64,000 nucleotides of DNA. Source: Lingula anatina (Eukaryota; Brachiopoda; Lingulata; Lingulida; Lingulidae). Location of the stretch: assembly GCF_001039355.2 (NCBI RefSeq), contig NW_019774681.1:96632-160631 (forward strand), given 5' to 3'. The notes beneath the pieces were generated by a model, which was given only the letters and a program-made list of their open reading frames with translations, was not told the DNA's origin and did not search any database. The position numbers and the translations under genes were made by a program. Positions 47,785 through 61,532 of this stretch are shown in pieces; the first letter of the stretch is position 1; each line of letters begins with the position of its first letter.

Positions 47785-47825
47785 CATTGGACAGCTTCGA
47801 CCACTCGTGGTTCAGCTCGCCAATC
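47785..47825 (-). promoter_or_regulatory. Candidate bZIP promoter region with CCAAT box
   Basis: CTCATTGGAC at about 47784-47793 reads GTCCAATGAG on the minus strand, a CCAAT box roughly 230 bp upstream of the predicted first donor. No TATA box was recognised, which is common for such genes. Confidence 0.3.
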
Positions 47826-49783
47826 ATGGCAGCGACCCCATTATTTTCATCTTGCGTAATATGCCAGTCATTTGCGGAAGGCTGTGGTTCACATATAGTT
47901 CAGTATGCGCGGCGCTGGCCTCTGCATCTGATTTGCATAGCGTGGTGGTGTAATATTAACGTTGGGTCGCGAAGAGCTGCGGTTTATCAATAAAGTCCAA
48001 GCCGATGAATACTGACAAAAATGCTTCCGCTTAACTAAAGGACTGGGCTCGTTTTAAAAAATTGTACGGCTGTGTGGGAAGTATATTGAATTTCACAGGT
48101 TACTCGTTACAAAAACAATATTCGTTTTACATCACTTCAGTGTTGATTATCTTTTGAATGAGCCAGATAAGAAACCGAGTGATTAAATGAATTAATATTC
48201 TGAGAAATTATCTGATTAAGACGAAATCGTCTTTTCGCTGTCTCTTGTTACATGAATGTGACGAGGAAATGAATTTACACGGTGCGTGTTGCGGTGGCAG
48301 TCTTGTTTGGCCAAAATAACGATAAACAAAAATGATAAAGTGTTGATGGTCAGCCTAAAACTGCATCAGTATTGCGTGTTTACCGACATTCGATGTCGGT
48401 ACCACTTTTTTTTTCAGCTTCATCCTCGAAATTACAATGCATCAGCACATTACCAGATGTGACATCAATAAATGTTGAATCGTTATATTTTAATCCAAAA
48501 ATATTTACATTTATTATTTACACCCTTGAAGTAGACAGCCGTTCATTTAGAAATGAAACTGGTACCATTTTGTTGCAGATTGCAGGATTCGATGGCCAAA
48601 TGTTCTCGGTGACCTGGCCGTTTTTAATTATCTTTTGCGAGCCAAGATGTTTCTGGTGACAGTCCCACGACGATCCCTAACTTGGTATGTGGTGACAACA
48701 TGGGGGATTATTACGACATTAGGATATCTTCACTTTTTCCCCATGCTATCTTTAACGTATCAAAAGTTACTTATGTAAATTGCATCTAAATTACTGAGCA
48801 CACTAAATATGTTAATGTGCATTGTTTAAGCTGGCACTGATACTATGGTCTAGGGAGTTGATAAAAGACGTAGATACAGATTATTATATAAGTTTTAAGA
48901 TATTCGATTACATAATAGTCTTGAAGACTGCTCGTCATCCACAATGACTTGGTCAACAACATGTGGGAAGTCACGCAATGTAAAACATCGGATCGTTTTC
49001 CTGCTGTTAATGGCAGCATTCCATGTCGTATTTTTTCCTAAACATTTATCTTCTTTGTTGAATCATTATGCAGTGGCCACTGAAGACCAGTCATATCCTT
49101 CTATTCAATTATGTTTATGCTGAAGGTCGAATATGTTATGCTTTTTTCAGTTGCATTGACCCACGTGTTACCGTCCAGTGAAAAATCGTTGTTGTTATGC
49201 AAGGGTGATTTTTTTTTTCAGTTTTCAGTGAACTGAGGCTTGTTTCCTCCCTTCAAGGTCTCCTAAAAATCCATTTAAACAAAGACACCTCGGCTGTTTC
49301 CCTGGTCATCGTTTCTTGAGGGAGGAACTAGACGCCCGCTATGCGTCAGCCATATCGCACCCGTACAACCAGCCTCTTCTACAAATCCCTTGGGTCAGAC
49401 GCATATATCACGATGACACGGAAATTGTCTGTCTGGATTCTCGACTACATGTATGATTGGCAATTGTCTTGCGTTTTTTAGTTGTAGTTGTTGATTGTTT
49501 TCATCTTTTAAATCGCAAATTAATGGGTCTGTATGTATAGTCTGTAAACCTTGTTGTTTACTTTATTTTACAAAATCCCATTAATAGAGCTTAAATTATT
49601 ACCTTTGGGATGTACCCTCTAAGAATTTGAAAAGGGTAGCTTTTTGTCTTTTAATTTTTTCTATTTTGTTTGCTGGTGAACTCGTTTCTCTTATATTTTA
49701 CTTTTTTTTTACAAAAAGGCCTAGGAAATATTAGGAGGCTTTAAGCGGCATTTTTAAATGTCAAAAAAATCTGCAAATTGCAG

Positions 49784-49832
49784 ATTATAGATGCATAACA
49801 ATAAACTTTATTTATTGTTATGCATCTATAAT
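49784..49832. repeat. Perfect 22-bp stem, 5-nt loop hairpin
   Basis: The left arm (49784-49805, beginning ATTATAGATGCATAACAA) is the exact reverse complement of the right arm (49811-49832), separated by CTTTA. In RNA it would fold into a fully paired 22-bp stem. It is AT-rich and too short for a usual microRNA precursor. A recent transposon footprint or a structured site are possible. Confidence 0.85.
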
Positions 49833-52404
49833 TTAAGTCCGTTTTTTTTTTAACTGACGCATCTGTGTGTCACCTTAACATGATTCACCTACAAGTATTC
49901 ATTTACTGTCCATTTCCAGCGTGTCCGAGACAAAGCAGATTCTGCAAAGATATGCAGACGACATTTAGCGCTGAAACAACGACACGACATTTTGTGTGCA
50001 CCAGTTACATGGCACCGACGTGGCATCTTATCGGAGAGAATAATATATCTCGCCTCCCCATCTCTCGTGTAGGATGATCTCAATTTTTCTGCTGAGTTAT
50101 GTAATTTTTTTTCGTTTCCCGCCCCTCCCAGTCCGGTTAGTGATGCCGGTGTCGTAATAATTATCCCATTAAAGCCAAAAACAAATACAATTGGCCAAAA
50201 GTATCGGCCTCAAAATTGCAGCTCAACATGCGTTTTGGTAATCACACTTTGTAATTTCATTTTTATCTTTCGAGTTGGGTGCTTTTATGAGTCAGGAATC
50301 ACATTATGACGGTGGGCCCTGGCTCATTTTTTAGTTTAATAAAGTGCTCCACGACCGCGGCTTGACCGCTCACACCGACTGATGATTCTTACAGTGGTAT
50401 AGGGATAGTGTAACAAAATGCTCTGACCTTTGGGAAACGAAGCCAGAGTGCCTACTTACAACCATTGAGCCTTTTTCGACCTTATTATAATTAAAAACAA
50501 TCATTTTTACATGACATTTAAAACCAATATCTTTGTTCCATTGGACAAAATGAAATTCGCGCCTAGGATGTTTTTCATTTTCTTGGTTCCTTGAATGCCT
50601 TTCAGATGATACGGTCACTTCCAACTGACCGTATCTTATGCTATTTAGGGCCCGATTTGCTGTGCAACTTTTCTTGACTTTTCATTTGTTTCGGGCGTCA
50701 TATTTACATTTTTGCTTTATCGTCATTGATCTCCCTTGAGAGAATTAACCAAATGTATGAAAGTCGCACAGTCATTGACCATTCATTTGTTTTCCGGATA
50801 CGAATGTAACATTTGTTGCCCGCACGTTATTTTCCAGGCTTTATGACTTATTAAAAGAAACAAATCGCTGATTTTACGTAAGATTTGCGTGTAGCATTAT
50901 TTATTCAGAAAAGGCAGGAACTGATTTCGCCTGCTTCTTTGATGTCAGCTACGATCATATTCAGCCAAAAATATCATATAGCTCGGAATCACTCTTGGAT
51001 GTTTTTTTTTTAGTTTTCCTGTTTCCCCATAAAAACAAGGATATACCTTCAACCCAAAGCTGTTTATGACTTAAATGCCATAACGACTGTTCACCTATAC
51101 GCTCACAGGGGTCAAAAAGTCATAGTGACGGATTAAAAACATATCACCATTCTAGAAAGCATCATGCATGTATTCTGTTATGATATTTTGCTCGAGTGCA
51201 CTTGCGCTGTGACCTTTCATATTTACGTTAAAAGGAAAGAAACCTCATTATAATTCATAGAAACCCAGTGCACTTTCAAATATTGTTTACTAGTTCAAGT
51301 GACTCCAGTGCAAACTAAAATTCAGTAAGTCTCTCCCCAGTGAAGTGCTTTTTTCAGTAAAAATTACTGAAAATGAAGATCGGTCGTGAAGGGTAATCTG
51401 CAGGATTGAAAGATAAGAGGATCAAAATTAATGTAACATTGATAGCATATAGTTTTAAAAGATACAATGAATAGATAGCTGTTAAGAGGTTTGATATCAA
51501 ACGTGGCAGTTAATAGTGTTTAACCATTAGCATCAGGTCCCACGCAACTGAATGCATGTACTCCCCTTTTGTGGCATTCAATGCAGTTTAACGTGACTTA
51601 CTTGGCTGTTTACGAATTTGCATCAATTACTGCAAGACTTGTAATAAAAAAAGATGGCAACACGCCCCTGAATAAACGAGTAAATAAATCTTATATTCAT
51701 CACTACTTCGCTATGTTATACTAAAATGAAAGAACAATGAGGTATGACAAAGTACAAAATATTATGTAAAACCTATCTTCAGTTTATCGAATGAGGGTCT
51801 TTTTCTTCATTTCTTTGTTTTAACATTTTTCATTCTTCATTTTTATTCGTCAAGCTTTTTATGAATAGGAAGATGGTGTTGTTGTGCGAAGCAGTGCAAT
51901 ATTGATACGGATGAAGATAAAGACGGCCCGCACTAAAGCCATTCCACGCGTTCCCTCTACGATCCATATATATGACACATCGTTGGTCTGTTTTTTTCCC
52001 TCTCGTCCACCCGCAGGTTATGCATATTGCATGACTCCAAACTATGTAAGTCAGTAGGGCGATCAGTCAACGTAGTTCACATAATATTATCTTGTGGTTG
52101 CAGTAACCTTTTTCACCTTGACCGGGCTTTAGTCCCCTTGTCTGGCTTTGATGGATGGAGTTTCCTTTAATTGGATTTGCGCCTGTCGTTTTTTATGATG
52201 CAATGTTTAAAACAACCTAGGTTCAGCTGTGTGCCGAAGGGAATCATTGGACTTTTTAACTGTATTCATTATCTACGTCGCCCATAATCAACAAAAACAG
52301 TTATGTATTTAGTTTCAATTCATTTTCAAGTGAAGTGATAGAAGTGGGTAGAATAAAAAAAGAAGTGATATAATCTTAAAATTCGGTTTCTTATCTCTAA
52401 CGTT

Positions 52405-52474
52405 TTTATCCTGGAATACATGTACATTTTATCCAGGAATACATATACACCTTTATCCTGGAATATATGTTTGC
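52405..52474. repeat. Three tandem ~24-bp units
   Basis: Units beginning TTTATCCTGGAATACATGTA (52405), TTTATCCAGGAATACATATA (52428) and TTTATCCTGGAATATATGTT (52452). Confidence 0.9.
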
Positions 52475-55400
52475 TTGAGATGGTTGAAACCAAGCTGATA
52501 TGTCTTTACATGTAATCCGATTACGCATTTAGTATTTCTAGTACACTCATTGATATATCAAATCAGGGTTGTTTAAGTTCTCTGTTTTTCATATATACAC
52601 TGAACCCTCTCTCTCTATAAATATATCATCTCATAAAAACACTTCTGTGAGCAAGAGAAATACAGATGCCTTTTTTCTGTTGCTGTTTAATTTTTGTCAT
52701 TTTACGTTGTGTTTTACTCAATATAATGGCCACATAAAATCAATAGAATGACACCAATGGCAGAAAATGGGCCAAACTTTTTAACCTTTGTTGACCAAGG
52801 CCATCCTAGGTCGAGAAAATTACTCCAGGCTTTGTCGTTAATGTCACTTATTAATTAAGGCTTTCTCTTTTAGTTCTAAAGGTGTCAAAACAACTCCGTA
52901 ACTATTTCAGAGACAACGAACACGTGTCTTTCAAGAAAGTGGTACTTGATCGTAAAATACTTACTGGGCAGAGAAACATATATGACATGCATACATTAGA
53001 AAATAGACAAAATATCTGCAGCGGTTTCGAATGTCGTCCACGTGGAGCCTTGATTCCCACATATGGTGGCAAGAATATATGCTATTTAAAACACACGTTT
53101 GGTGCATGAAACAAAAACACGCATGGCTTGTGATGAATATCAACCCTTCATAAAGAATGAATAAAGCGCAGGATGAATCGAAATAGTATTGAAGTAGCAT
53201 AAATATCATACTCCGTGTACGTTCATTTGATATATTTTATTTCCTTGTTTATTGAATGGTTGAATGACTTGCACGTTTAATCTCATCCAAATAGAATTTT
53301 AAGATACGCAAGGGTGGAATGTAAAAGTGTTGACGCTAAATTATCATAACAATCCTTTTACATGACGTAATGACACTTTTATGTGTAAAACCACTGCAAA
53401 AGGTAAAGTGGACCGCCATGATCAATTTAATATTTCATAAGAGTATGTTCATGTTAAGATTAACTATAATAAGCAACAACACTAAAAAGAAGACTTTTTA
53501 GTTTAAAGTGTAGTTGCCTGTTAATTCCGTTAATTTGGAGCTATTGCATGTACGCGATATTATTAAAGCACTAAAGTCACCTAGAATTGCCGCTGAGGAA
53601 GAGAAGAGGATAAAAGAAAGGTATTCTTAAATGCCACGAGTTTTTAAAAATCTTCAAGGATTATAAAAGCTGTAACTTCAGGTTAAATAACATTTTGCCT
53701 TTAAACAGCTACTGGATACTTACTAAAGAGATGAAGATACTATTTTAACGATGTGATTTTATTTACCACGTAAAGATTCAGATGAAAAAAATCAAGTTAT
53801 TCGATCCGTAATAAAATGGTAATGTGCATCTGAACCGAGAAATATGATTTTGCAAAATTTAGATGGAATCATATTTGATCAGTCGATGAGATAAAAGTTT
53901 TAAAAAAATAAGTAGTCTTACATTAAATGTAAAGAAATTCACAATTGCCTTTCACACAGATGACACCCGTTATTAAGGAGACAAAACACACAAGTTGGGG
54001 TCATAACCATGACAGGGAAAGAATTGCGTAATCCACTGAAAAAGTATCATATTTTGCTGCTTAGAAAAAAGGTCAGTCAAAGTTCAGCACAGCCATCTTG
54101 ACAGAACCGACCATGAGACTTCCATTGTCATGTGTTAAAAAAACGAGTCTTCCTATTATATTAACTATGTCATTGACCTGTGCTAAGTGCTCTCGCCTGA
54201 ATGTTTTACTACATACAATTGCCCACAGCTAGTGTGACTTTACCTAGGGAGAAATTATCGTTTTCGGAGGAACATGCACCTGTCCTTTGCCTAAGTGAGT
54301 GACTTGAGATGGTTTCCCTAAACGAAGTCAACGACTAACAAGCAAAAGGTTAGACGAGCTTCTTATAACACAATTGGAGTGCATCGGTTCAAACCTTATA
54401 TGAATCCGTCATAATAAAATTACTTAAAGTAGATAAAAGTCAATAAAGTGTAATTCTTTTGTAAATAAAGATTTATTCATTGACCTGAAATTGTTTTATG
54501 CCGTGATAATTTATATTATTCTATTTTTCCTAATTATTTATGCTGTTCATTTGTACAAACAACTCTGTTATTTACCCCTTTTCTGTATTTTTCTCTTTTC
54601 TTGACGATAATACCTGTCACTGATTAAGTGAATAACTCTAAATTATTCTAAAACGAGAAAAGAGAAAGGGGGAAGAAAGGAGCCACGATCTGGGGTGTAC
54701 ATAACCTTCAAAACTAATATTATCAAAAAATTCTCTTTTCCAATTTATAATAATTTGGCGAATCAAAACAAAAAAAACTTGTTATTTTTAATTGCCATTA
54801 CATGTGTTAGGTGTTAATATTTGGACGATTGTAAAATGTCAGTTTTGCCTCGGTTGATATTGATATTTTGATGACGTAGAACATTGCAATGAGATACAGT
54901 ATGAAGCGATTTTCAGGCGAACTACGATAAGCTATATTTTTATCGCTATTAAATATGTGTGCTCACTTTGAAATTGCTTATTTTATCGAATGGCAAAATA
55001 ACTAGTGAAACATTAAATAGAATAGTGTTGCGCAATAAAAAAAATTCATTTCAAAAATGTGCCTTCTGCAATTAAAGTTTTATTATGAAGCAATGAACAT
55101 AATTTTAATTTATAAGACCTTTTGTTTTATTGCTTCACTTCTCTGCGAACCATTTAAACCGTTTTACCATAGCTTCCGAATTTAATTCTGATGCTGTTGC
55201 ACTTTGTCAACTTTTCCAAATATTAAATCAGCAAACAATTCCCTCGAGTCTACAGTATATAATGGCTAAACCTGTTAACTATCTGTCTTCTTGGAAATCT
55301 CGAACAGTCAACTAAGTTGATTTCATTTATGCTTAATGGAAATGTTGCTGAAAACCCCTTTACATCAAGGCTTATTTAATTCTTCTGACCTTTAAATGGA

Positions 55401-56643
55401 TTTCGCAAACAAATATCTTTTTGTTACTTGCTAATCAAGCGCTCTTGATATAAATATCTGTTCATCAACACGCCGGTTGCTAAAACAGTGATATTTGAAC
55501 ATTATTTGATAGTTAGACATCACTTATAAAAGAGCTTTGTGCGATATGACTAGATGAATTACATAATATAGTTACGTAATGTGGCATAGGCAGCCGCGCC
55601 TTCGGGGTTTATTATTAGATATCTCGCAAGGTAGAAAAAGGGCCCAAAGAGGCTCGTTTATCAGATAAAAATCCATAGAAATCACTGCTCCGGGAAATCA
55701 TCGAGCTGGTTAATTGGAAGTCCGGGAATTCTTAGACACATTGTTTAGTAAAGCGTGGCTGGAGGCGGTCATCGACGGTTAACTGACCACCGAGAACTCT
55801 TGATGACCACTAATTATTGGTTCGTGTCAATGAAAAACAAAGAAATTAAAGAGGCTCCCCGTTGCATTGGTTCTATACGTTGAGACTGACCCGGTGGCCT
55901 TCGCCAGACACCAGTGACTGTTTGGGCACCTCTTTTTTAGCACATCCATTCGTGGTAAATAAATCAAATTTAATTGCATAAGACGGTAATCGACGAAAAA
56001 TGCAACTTTTTGTTCATGTTTAAATGACTGACCCACGAGTGACCCTTTGCAGGACATGGGAGGCTTGCTGTCCCATCAACAACCCGTCTGACTCTGCCCT
56101 TTTCATCGTTTGCTGGCCAAAAAGTCATCTGCGCTCGGATTGCGTAATATGATTGATGGTTTGCAATAGGCTGTCTAGCATCATTCCGTATCTCCCTTAG
56201 TATCTTATCGATCGATAAAAAATGCATAATCTAAAATGTCGACTGTAATAAGGAGAAAATTGGCACGATGGCGTTATTTGCTCACGAAATGGTGCATAAT
56301 GGGAAAAATAATATCAGCCTTTGAACCAAGGTGCGTCAGTTTCATTTTACCATGCCATCGATAATTCATAAGATGCAATGGATGTGCAATCATAAAACTT
56401 AGGTTTACGTATATATTGTTTTTCCCAAATATGTAATGATAGCTCCATCCGGAGTTTTAAATATCTTAAGAGAAAGAGAGAGAAAGAGGGTGGGAGAGGG
56501 AGAGAGGCTGTTTCATCACTTATATTGAAATTGCAGCACGTTGACAAAAAGATTGGTAACAAGGGCAGCGAAAAGTTAACAACAGCCTTTGGATATTCTC
56601 GGTAGCCATGCTTTTCATGATCTAATTACTTTGTCAACATTTA

Positions 56644-56674
<31 letters not shown>

Positions 56675-59600
56675 TATCATCAACCAAGATAAGTTCACTG
56701 GTATGCCTACTGAACTGGTACTTGATAATACACATGTTTGCTTTGGAAAAGTTACGCCACGCCTCAATATAAGCCTTACACCCAAATAACCTTCTGATCG
56801 TTCTGCCTTCTGCAAGACTTTGTGTATTTTCTGTTCTGACTGTATTTTTGACTTTTACTACAAAGATGCCAATTAAGGTGTGCTAAAAATCTGAATACCA
56901 TCGTTTGGTGGATAATATCGGTAGTGCCAGTGTAGAGTACAGGGTTGAGGGGAAGACTTTTTTTTTTTTTTTTGGGGGGGGGGGGGCACCGGCGAGGACA
57001 TAAGTTGATTTCAGAAAGGAATGTGTACATTTCCTGCATTCTTAGGAGCAAACTATCTGCAGGCTTACTGATGAACCTGGGGTGTTTCCACAATTAAGTG
57101 TCACTTTATTTAGTTATGAGAGAGAGCATTAATCAGAAATCATTATGTGGAAGGCAAAACCTGTGATCTGGGAATATCGGAGAAGACGAGGTCTAAATAT
57201 CTGAAAAGTACCTTTTTAATCGGGAGCTTTATCAGGTCTCTTATTTTCCTCCAAATGGTCTTCTCTAAAATATCTTTTCCACAAGTGCCCAAAAAGTAGT
57301 ATGTTTTAAAGTGGACATCTGTGCCTACACACTTCATTAGTAATTGATACCAGATTATCAATATTCCAAATCTCCAAACTATAGTTATGAGATGGACAAA
57401 GAATCAAGTGTCCAGAACTTCTGGGACTTATGATACCACTACTGTTGGAGCAGGTGTAAAACAAGGCAGCGGTCAACATCGGTCATTCGGTGGTCAGTCT
57501 GGCAGGGGCTAAGGGGTCATTGGGTCACCCCATTAAGTCTCACAATGATGCAACTCAATCATTCCCCGCCGTCGCATACCGTTTCGCCATCCAGATAACC
57601 AGTGGTGGTCACTACGTGTTTCAGACGGGTTAAGTGGTCGCGAAAGATACGCCAAGGATTTCTGTAAACAAGACTCAAGAGGAAAAGATACTTTTCAGAT
57701 CGAAGAAGGAGAGACGTTTTTGGTCCGCCTTGTCAAGCCCCCCCCCCCCCCCCCCCTCACTTTCATTTGTATTTACAAAATTTTGAAATTTTTATGCGCT
57801 ATATTTTTAACTTATATTTAAATCCTGCCGTCATTTAGGTTGCTCAGAGCAATTTAATGATATAATATATGATGGTGCGCAAGCACTTCACGAGAAGAAC
57901 ACTATTATTTAGTCCTGTTGACTCTTTTTCGTGTTGTGAAATATGCGGGTAGCTATTAACGTGAATAATACATTGCCAAGTATACCTAACGTAAGAAGAA
58001 AAATTAAATCTGGTCAAAATTGATTCTGCAATCATACATGTAGGTTTCTGTTTCGACGCCCGCATTTTAATTAAAAATACATGATAGTGCAATGTGTATT
58101 AAAAACAGTGGGAATACTGTTAAACCATATCAATAACCGCAGGTCATTAAAAAATGTCGGGAAGTTGAATTTGGTTGCTGTGATTTGGTTTATGTGGTGT
58201 CCACACAATGAACTTGATTGTAACTTTCATTACGGACATTTGATACTAATATTATTACATAGCCTGTAACTGTCACCGGGTATGAACTACATGTTAGTGT
58301 TGTTGATGAATTCCTGCTAGAAAACCACAAATATTATCTTTTACACCGATTACTCTTTATATGGCTGTTGGGAGGGCTCCCGCTTGTAGTATCAGATGAA
58401 GTTAAATCACGAACAAAACTTGCTATTAAACACCGTGGAACAACCGAACTGGAAATATCTTATAAATCAAACAAATAGTAATACGAGTTGAAGTCATGTG
58501 GATGGTTTTCTTTCGCAATAGGTGAAGGGAAGTCACGTCTAAGGCTTTGTCGGAAAGTCAGTTTTAATATGCAGCTGTTCTTGCTAGTTACATAAACCAT
58601 AAAACAGAGTAAAACAGAACGTGTCTGCCTGAAAGTGTTCGTCCAGTTTAAACCTGACCCCGCGTCATTTCCTTCACTGCAGAGTCGACGAACCGTGCAC
58701 CCTGCCCTTGGCCGAATAGGTTAAAAGAAGAGAAAGTGGAAAAGTCAATAACCGACGGGTTTGCCCAGGGGATATCCCGGTTGAACACAATTGTCAAAGG
58801 CGCCTTAAGCTTTCTAAATAAGTCCTGCGGTCCGATTTTAGTCAGCGTGATAAACTACTCCTTGGTCGAAGTATGAATGATACTTGGGTAATCAATATTA
58901 TCAATGAAGAAAGGAGAAGAAACGAGGGATTAGATGGACGAATAATAGAACTGTGCAAAGGCGGTACACATGTAGGTCTACGTATAGGCTACTGAAGTGT
59001 TGATTCGAGCGTAGGGTTGTGAACTTGAGATTTGACTAAGGCTCGAAGAATCGCGGTGGATTTAATCAAAAATTTCGTGCAGTTGAAAACTATATGGTGT
59101 CGGAATTATTCAAAATAAAGGAAATGAGTAAGAAAGAAAAAAAAAAGGCTCTGGAATGTTACCAAGTGCTTTTGTTGCATATAATCATATATGCACGCAA
59201 CAACCCACGTTATTTTTCTTAGAAATACCCCAGCTATCATATTTAAATTCGATACATTATTTTCTTTTAATCTTAGATCGTGTCTGTAGCTGCTTTTGCT
59301 ACTTACGCTTGTCAGTTTCAACTCCGGGCTTTGGAATTGTGTGTTTCTTTTGCCGGTAATATAATACTCTTCGAAGGGCAAATTGCATATAATCTAAACA
59401 ATTAAATGCAGGAAAATGACATAACGCGGCAAGTTGCGTCATATCCTTCAATTGTGCAATATCAAAGGCAAGAGTGGAGTTAATCTACTTGCAGCATGCT
59501 TAGTAGACTTTTATTAATGACTCCGATCGAAACCCGGCATCCATATTGAACAGAACAATCGACTGAAGGGGAATTATGTCAAAATATCTATCTGCGGGCT

Positions 59601-60603
59601 GACGGTATCTTTCTTCCTTCCGAAGACTCAATAAGGGCATAAATTTTATTCTTAGATCACTTTTTAATGCAACGAATTATTGTAATTATTATTATCGAAT
59701 TTTGCTATCTGATCTGTTCGTTAGGGCCTACACTTTCTTTTGGTTGCTGCTGCCGTTATAATTACCACCAGTAAATTTGTATTACGCTAAGAGCCGCAGT
59801 CTTTAGCTCTGCAAGCGTAATTCAATTAGAAAATCATATCTAAGCGACGTTCACGCAAAGTATTTCGTGTGTTTTGTTTTTGATACACCCCAATGAATTC
59901 AAAGAAACGATAGTTCGGTTTTCTTCGTTAAAAACAGTGCATGAAATAACGGACCATTCACCAAAGTCGACCAGGTGCAGTACCAGAAATAGGGTGCGAT
60001 ATGGAACATGGCCCTGGCGGATTACGTCACTCCGTGTTGCATAACCTGTCGGAAGAATGTGGGAGTTGATCTGGTGCTGAACTAATTATGCAACTGGCAA
60101 TTTAAGAAATACGATACGGTCTCCGAAGGAAAAAAAATAACAGCAAAGAATCGATTTATACCCCTTTTGAATGAGTTTGGCAGATAGAATTAAACATCTT
60201 GATTAGCACCAGCTACATATAATCAAATGAGATAACTTGCGAGGCTGATGCACAATGATGACATGAAATCCAATATTCATCACTAAACCATCACACAAAA
60301 CATTCGTGTTGAATTTTCAATACATATAAGGCTGAGGATACCACAACGCTATACAAGCGTCACGGCGACCAAAATTTTAAAAAAATTGAAAAGCGACATT
60401 TGATGGTTTGATCTGAGTTGTTACATTCTCTCGTTTGTTGTTATTTCAACTGATTTATGATCTAGCCCTTTCCTCTAATTGTGTAACAGTTGTTTTGCCG
60501 GTGCAACCCTTTCCTCTTTTTCTGATATAAGCGATGACACAGCGTAAACGCAACCGTTCAAGCGCCCCAGCTACACGAGATGGTCTTTGTGTGAAGCCAC
60601 CAG

Positions 60604-60660
60604 GCGGGTACCTTGTGAAAAAAAAAAAAAAAAAACAGACAGACAGACAGACGTACAGAC
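60604..60660. repeat. Poly-A followed by (CAGA)n
   Basis: A 17-base A run leads directly into five or more CAGA units, with more scattered units to about 60695. An A tract beside a tetranucleotide repeat could be the tail of an old retroposed sequence, but no body is recognisable. Confidence 0.8.
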
Positions 60661-61041
60661 GGATGGAAACACTAACAGACAGGCAGACAGACACACGGAT
60701 TCAAACTAGTTTGTTTGGCCCCGTATATTTATAGAGTGTTCATTTCAATTAAATTAATTCACTTGTTCAGGTATTTCTCCTAGCTTGATATAAGGAGAAT
60801 TATACATGTATCACATTGACCACAACTTTTGCCACAGACATGGCACCGGCAATTACACTTGGTCGGAATTTGTAAGGTGGCTTTTAATTACAGCTGGACA
60901 TCAGTGATATCTCAAATTACGTGAGTTAATCTAATTATGATGACATTATGTCTGTCTGGCATCAATTTAAGGATTGCAACGAACCTTGTGCGACGGCGAA
61001 GGCACTGCAGTTGAACGATACGTCCGTAGAAATTAACGCTC

Positions 61042-61074
<33 letters not shown>

Positions 61075-61478
61075 AACTAGATACATGAAACATTTAATAC
61101 TATCCAAAAATCAAAATATAGGACTAACATCTAAGTCTCCCTGGTGCACATAAAAATGTACACCAATTTAAAAAAAACGCAGCAAAAATGCAACCGCACG
61201 AAAAAACTGGTTATTATTTCTTTTCGTTGCCTCCGATAAAGCCTATTTTACGGTACGGCAGGTGCACGAGCCCTTGGTCAGTAGTGTGTAAGTGAAGATC
61301 ACTTTTCTTATCGTGTTGACGTAGTTCTTTCTAAACCATTTCAGGTACGAATTTATGGAATTTATAAACAGCCTATAGAGACTATTATAACTATTTGCCT
61401 TTACCCTGTCAATGTTTCCCCCCTTATGGATGGCGCATATTATTATTAACCGGCCTAGCGCTATTTGTGTTTCGATAG

Positions 61479-61479
<1 letters not shown>

Positions 61480-61526
<47 letters not shown>
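61480..61526. repeat. (TG)n microsatellite
   Basis: About 22 TG units followed by an AG-rich tract. Confidence 0.95.

Positions 61527-61532
<6 letters not shown>

Noticed and set aside
49951-49965. TATGCAGACGACATT reads YADDI, like a reverse transcriptase active site
   Set aside because: A stop follows at once and the surrounding frame shows no other reverse transcriptase motif; chance match.
57143-57361. 72-codon minus-strand frame, Lys- and Leu-rich
   Set aside because: It looks faintly like a repeat-derived fragment, but no motif can be named.
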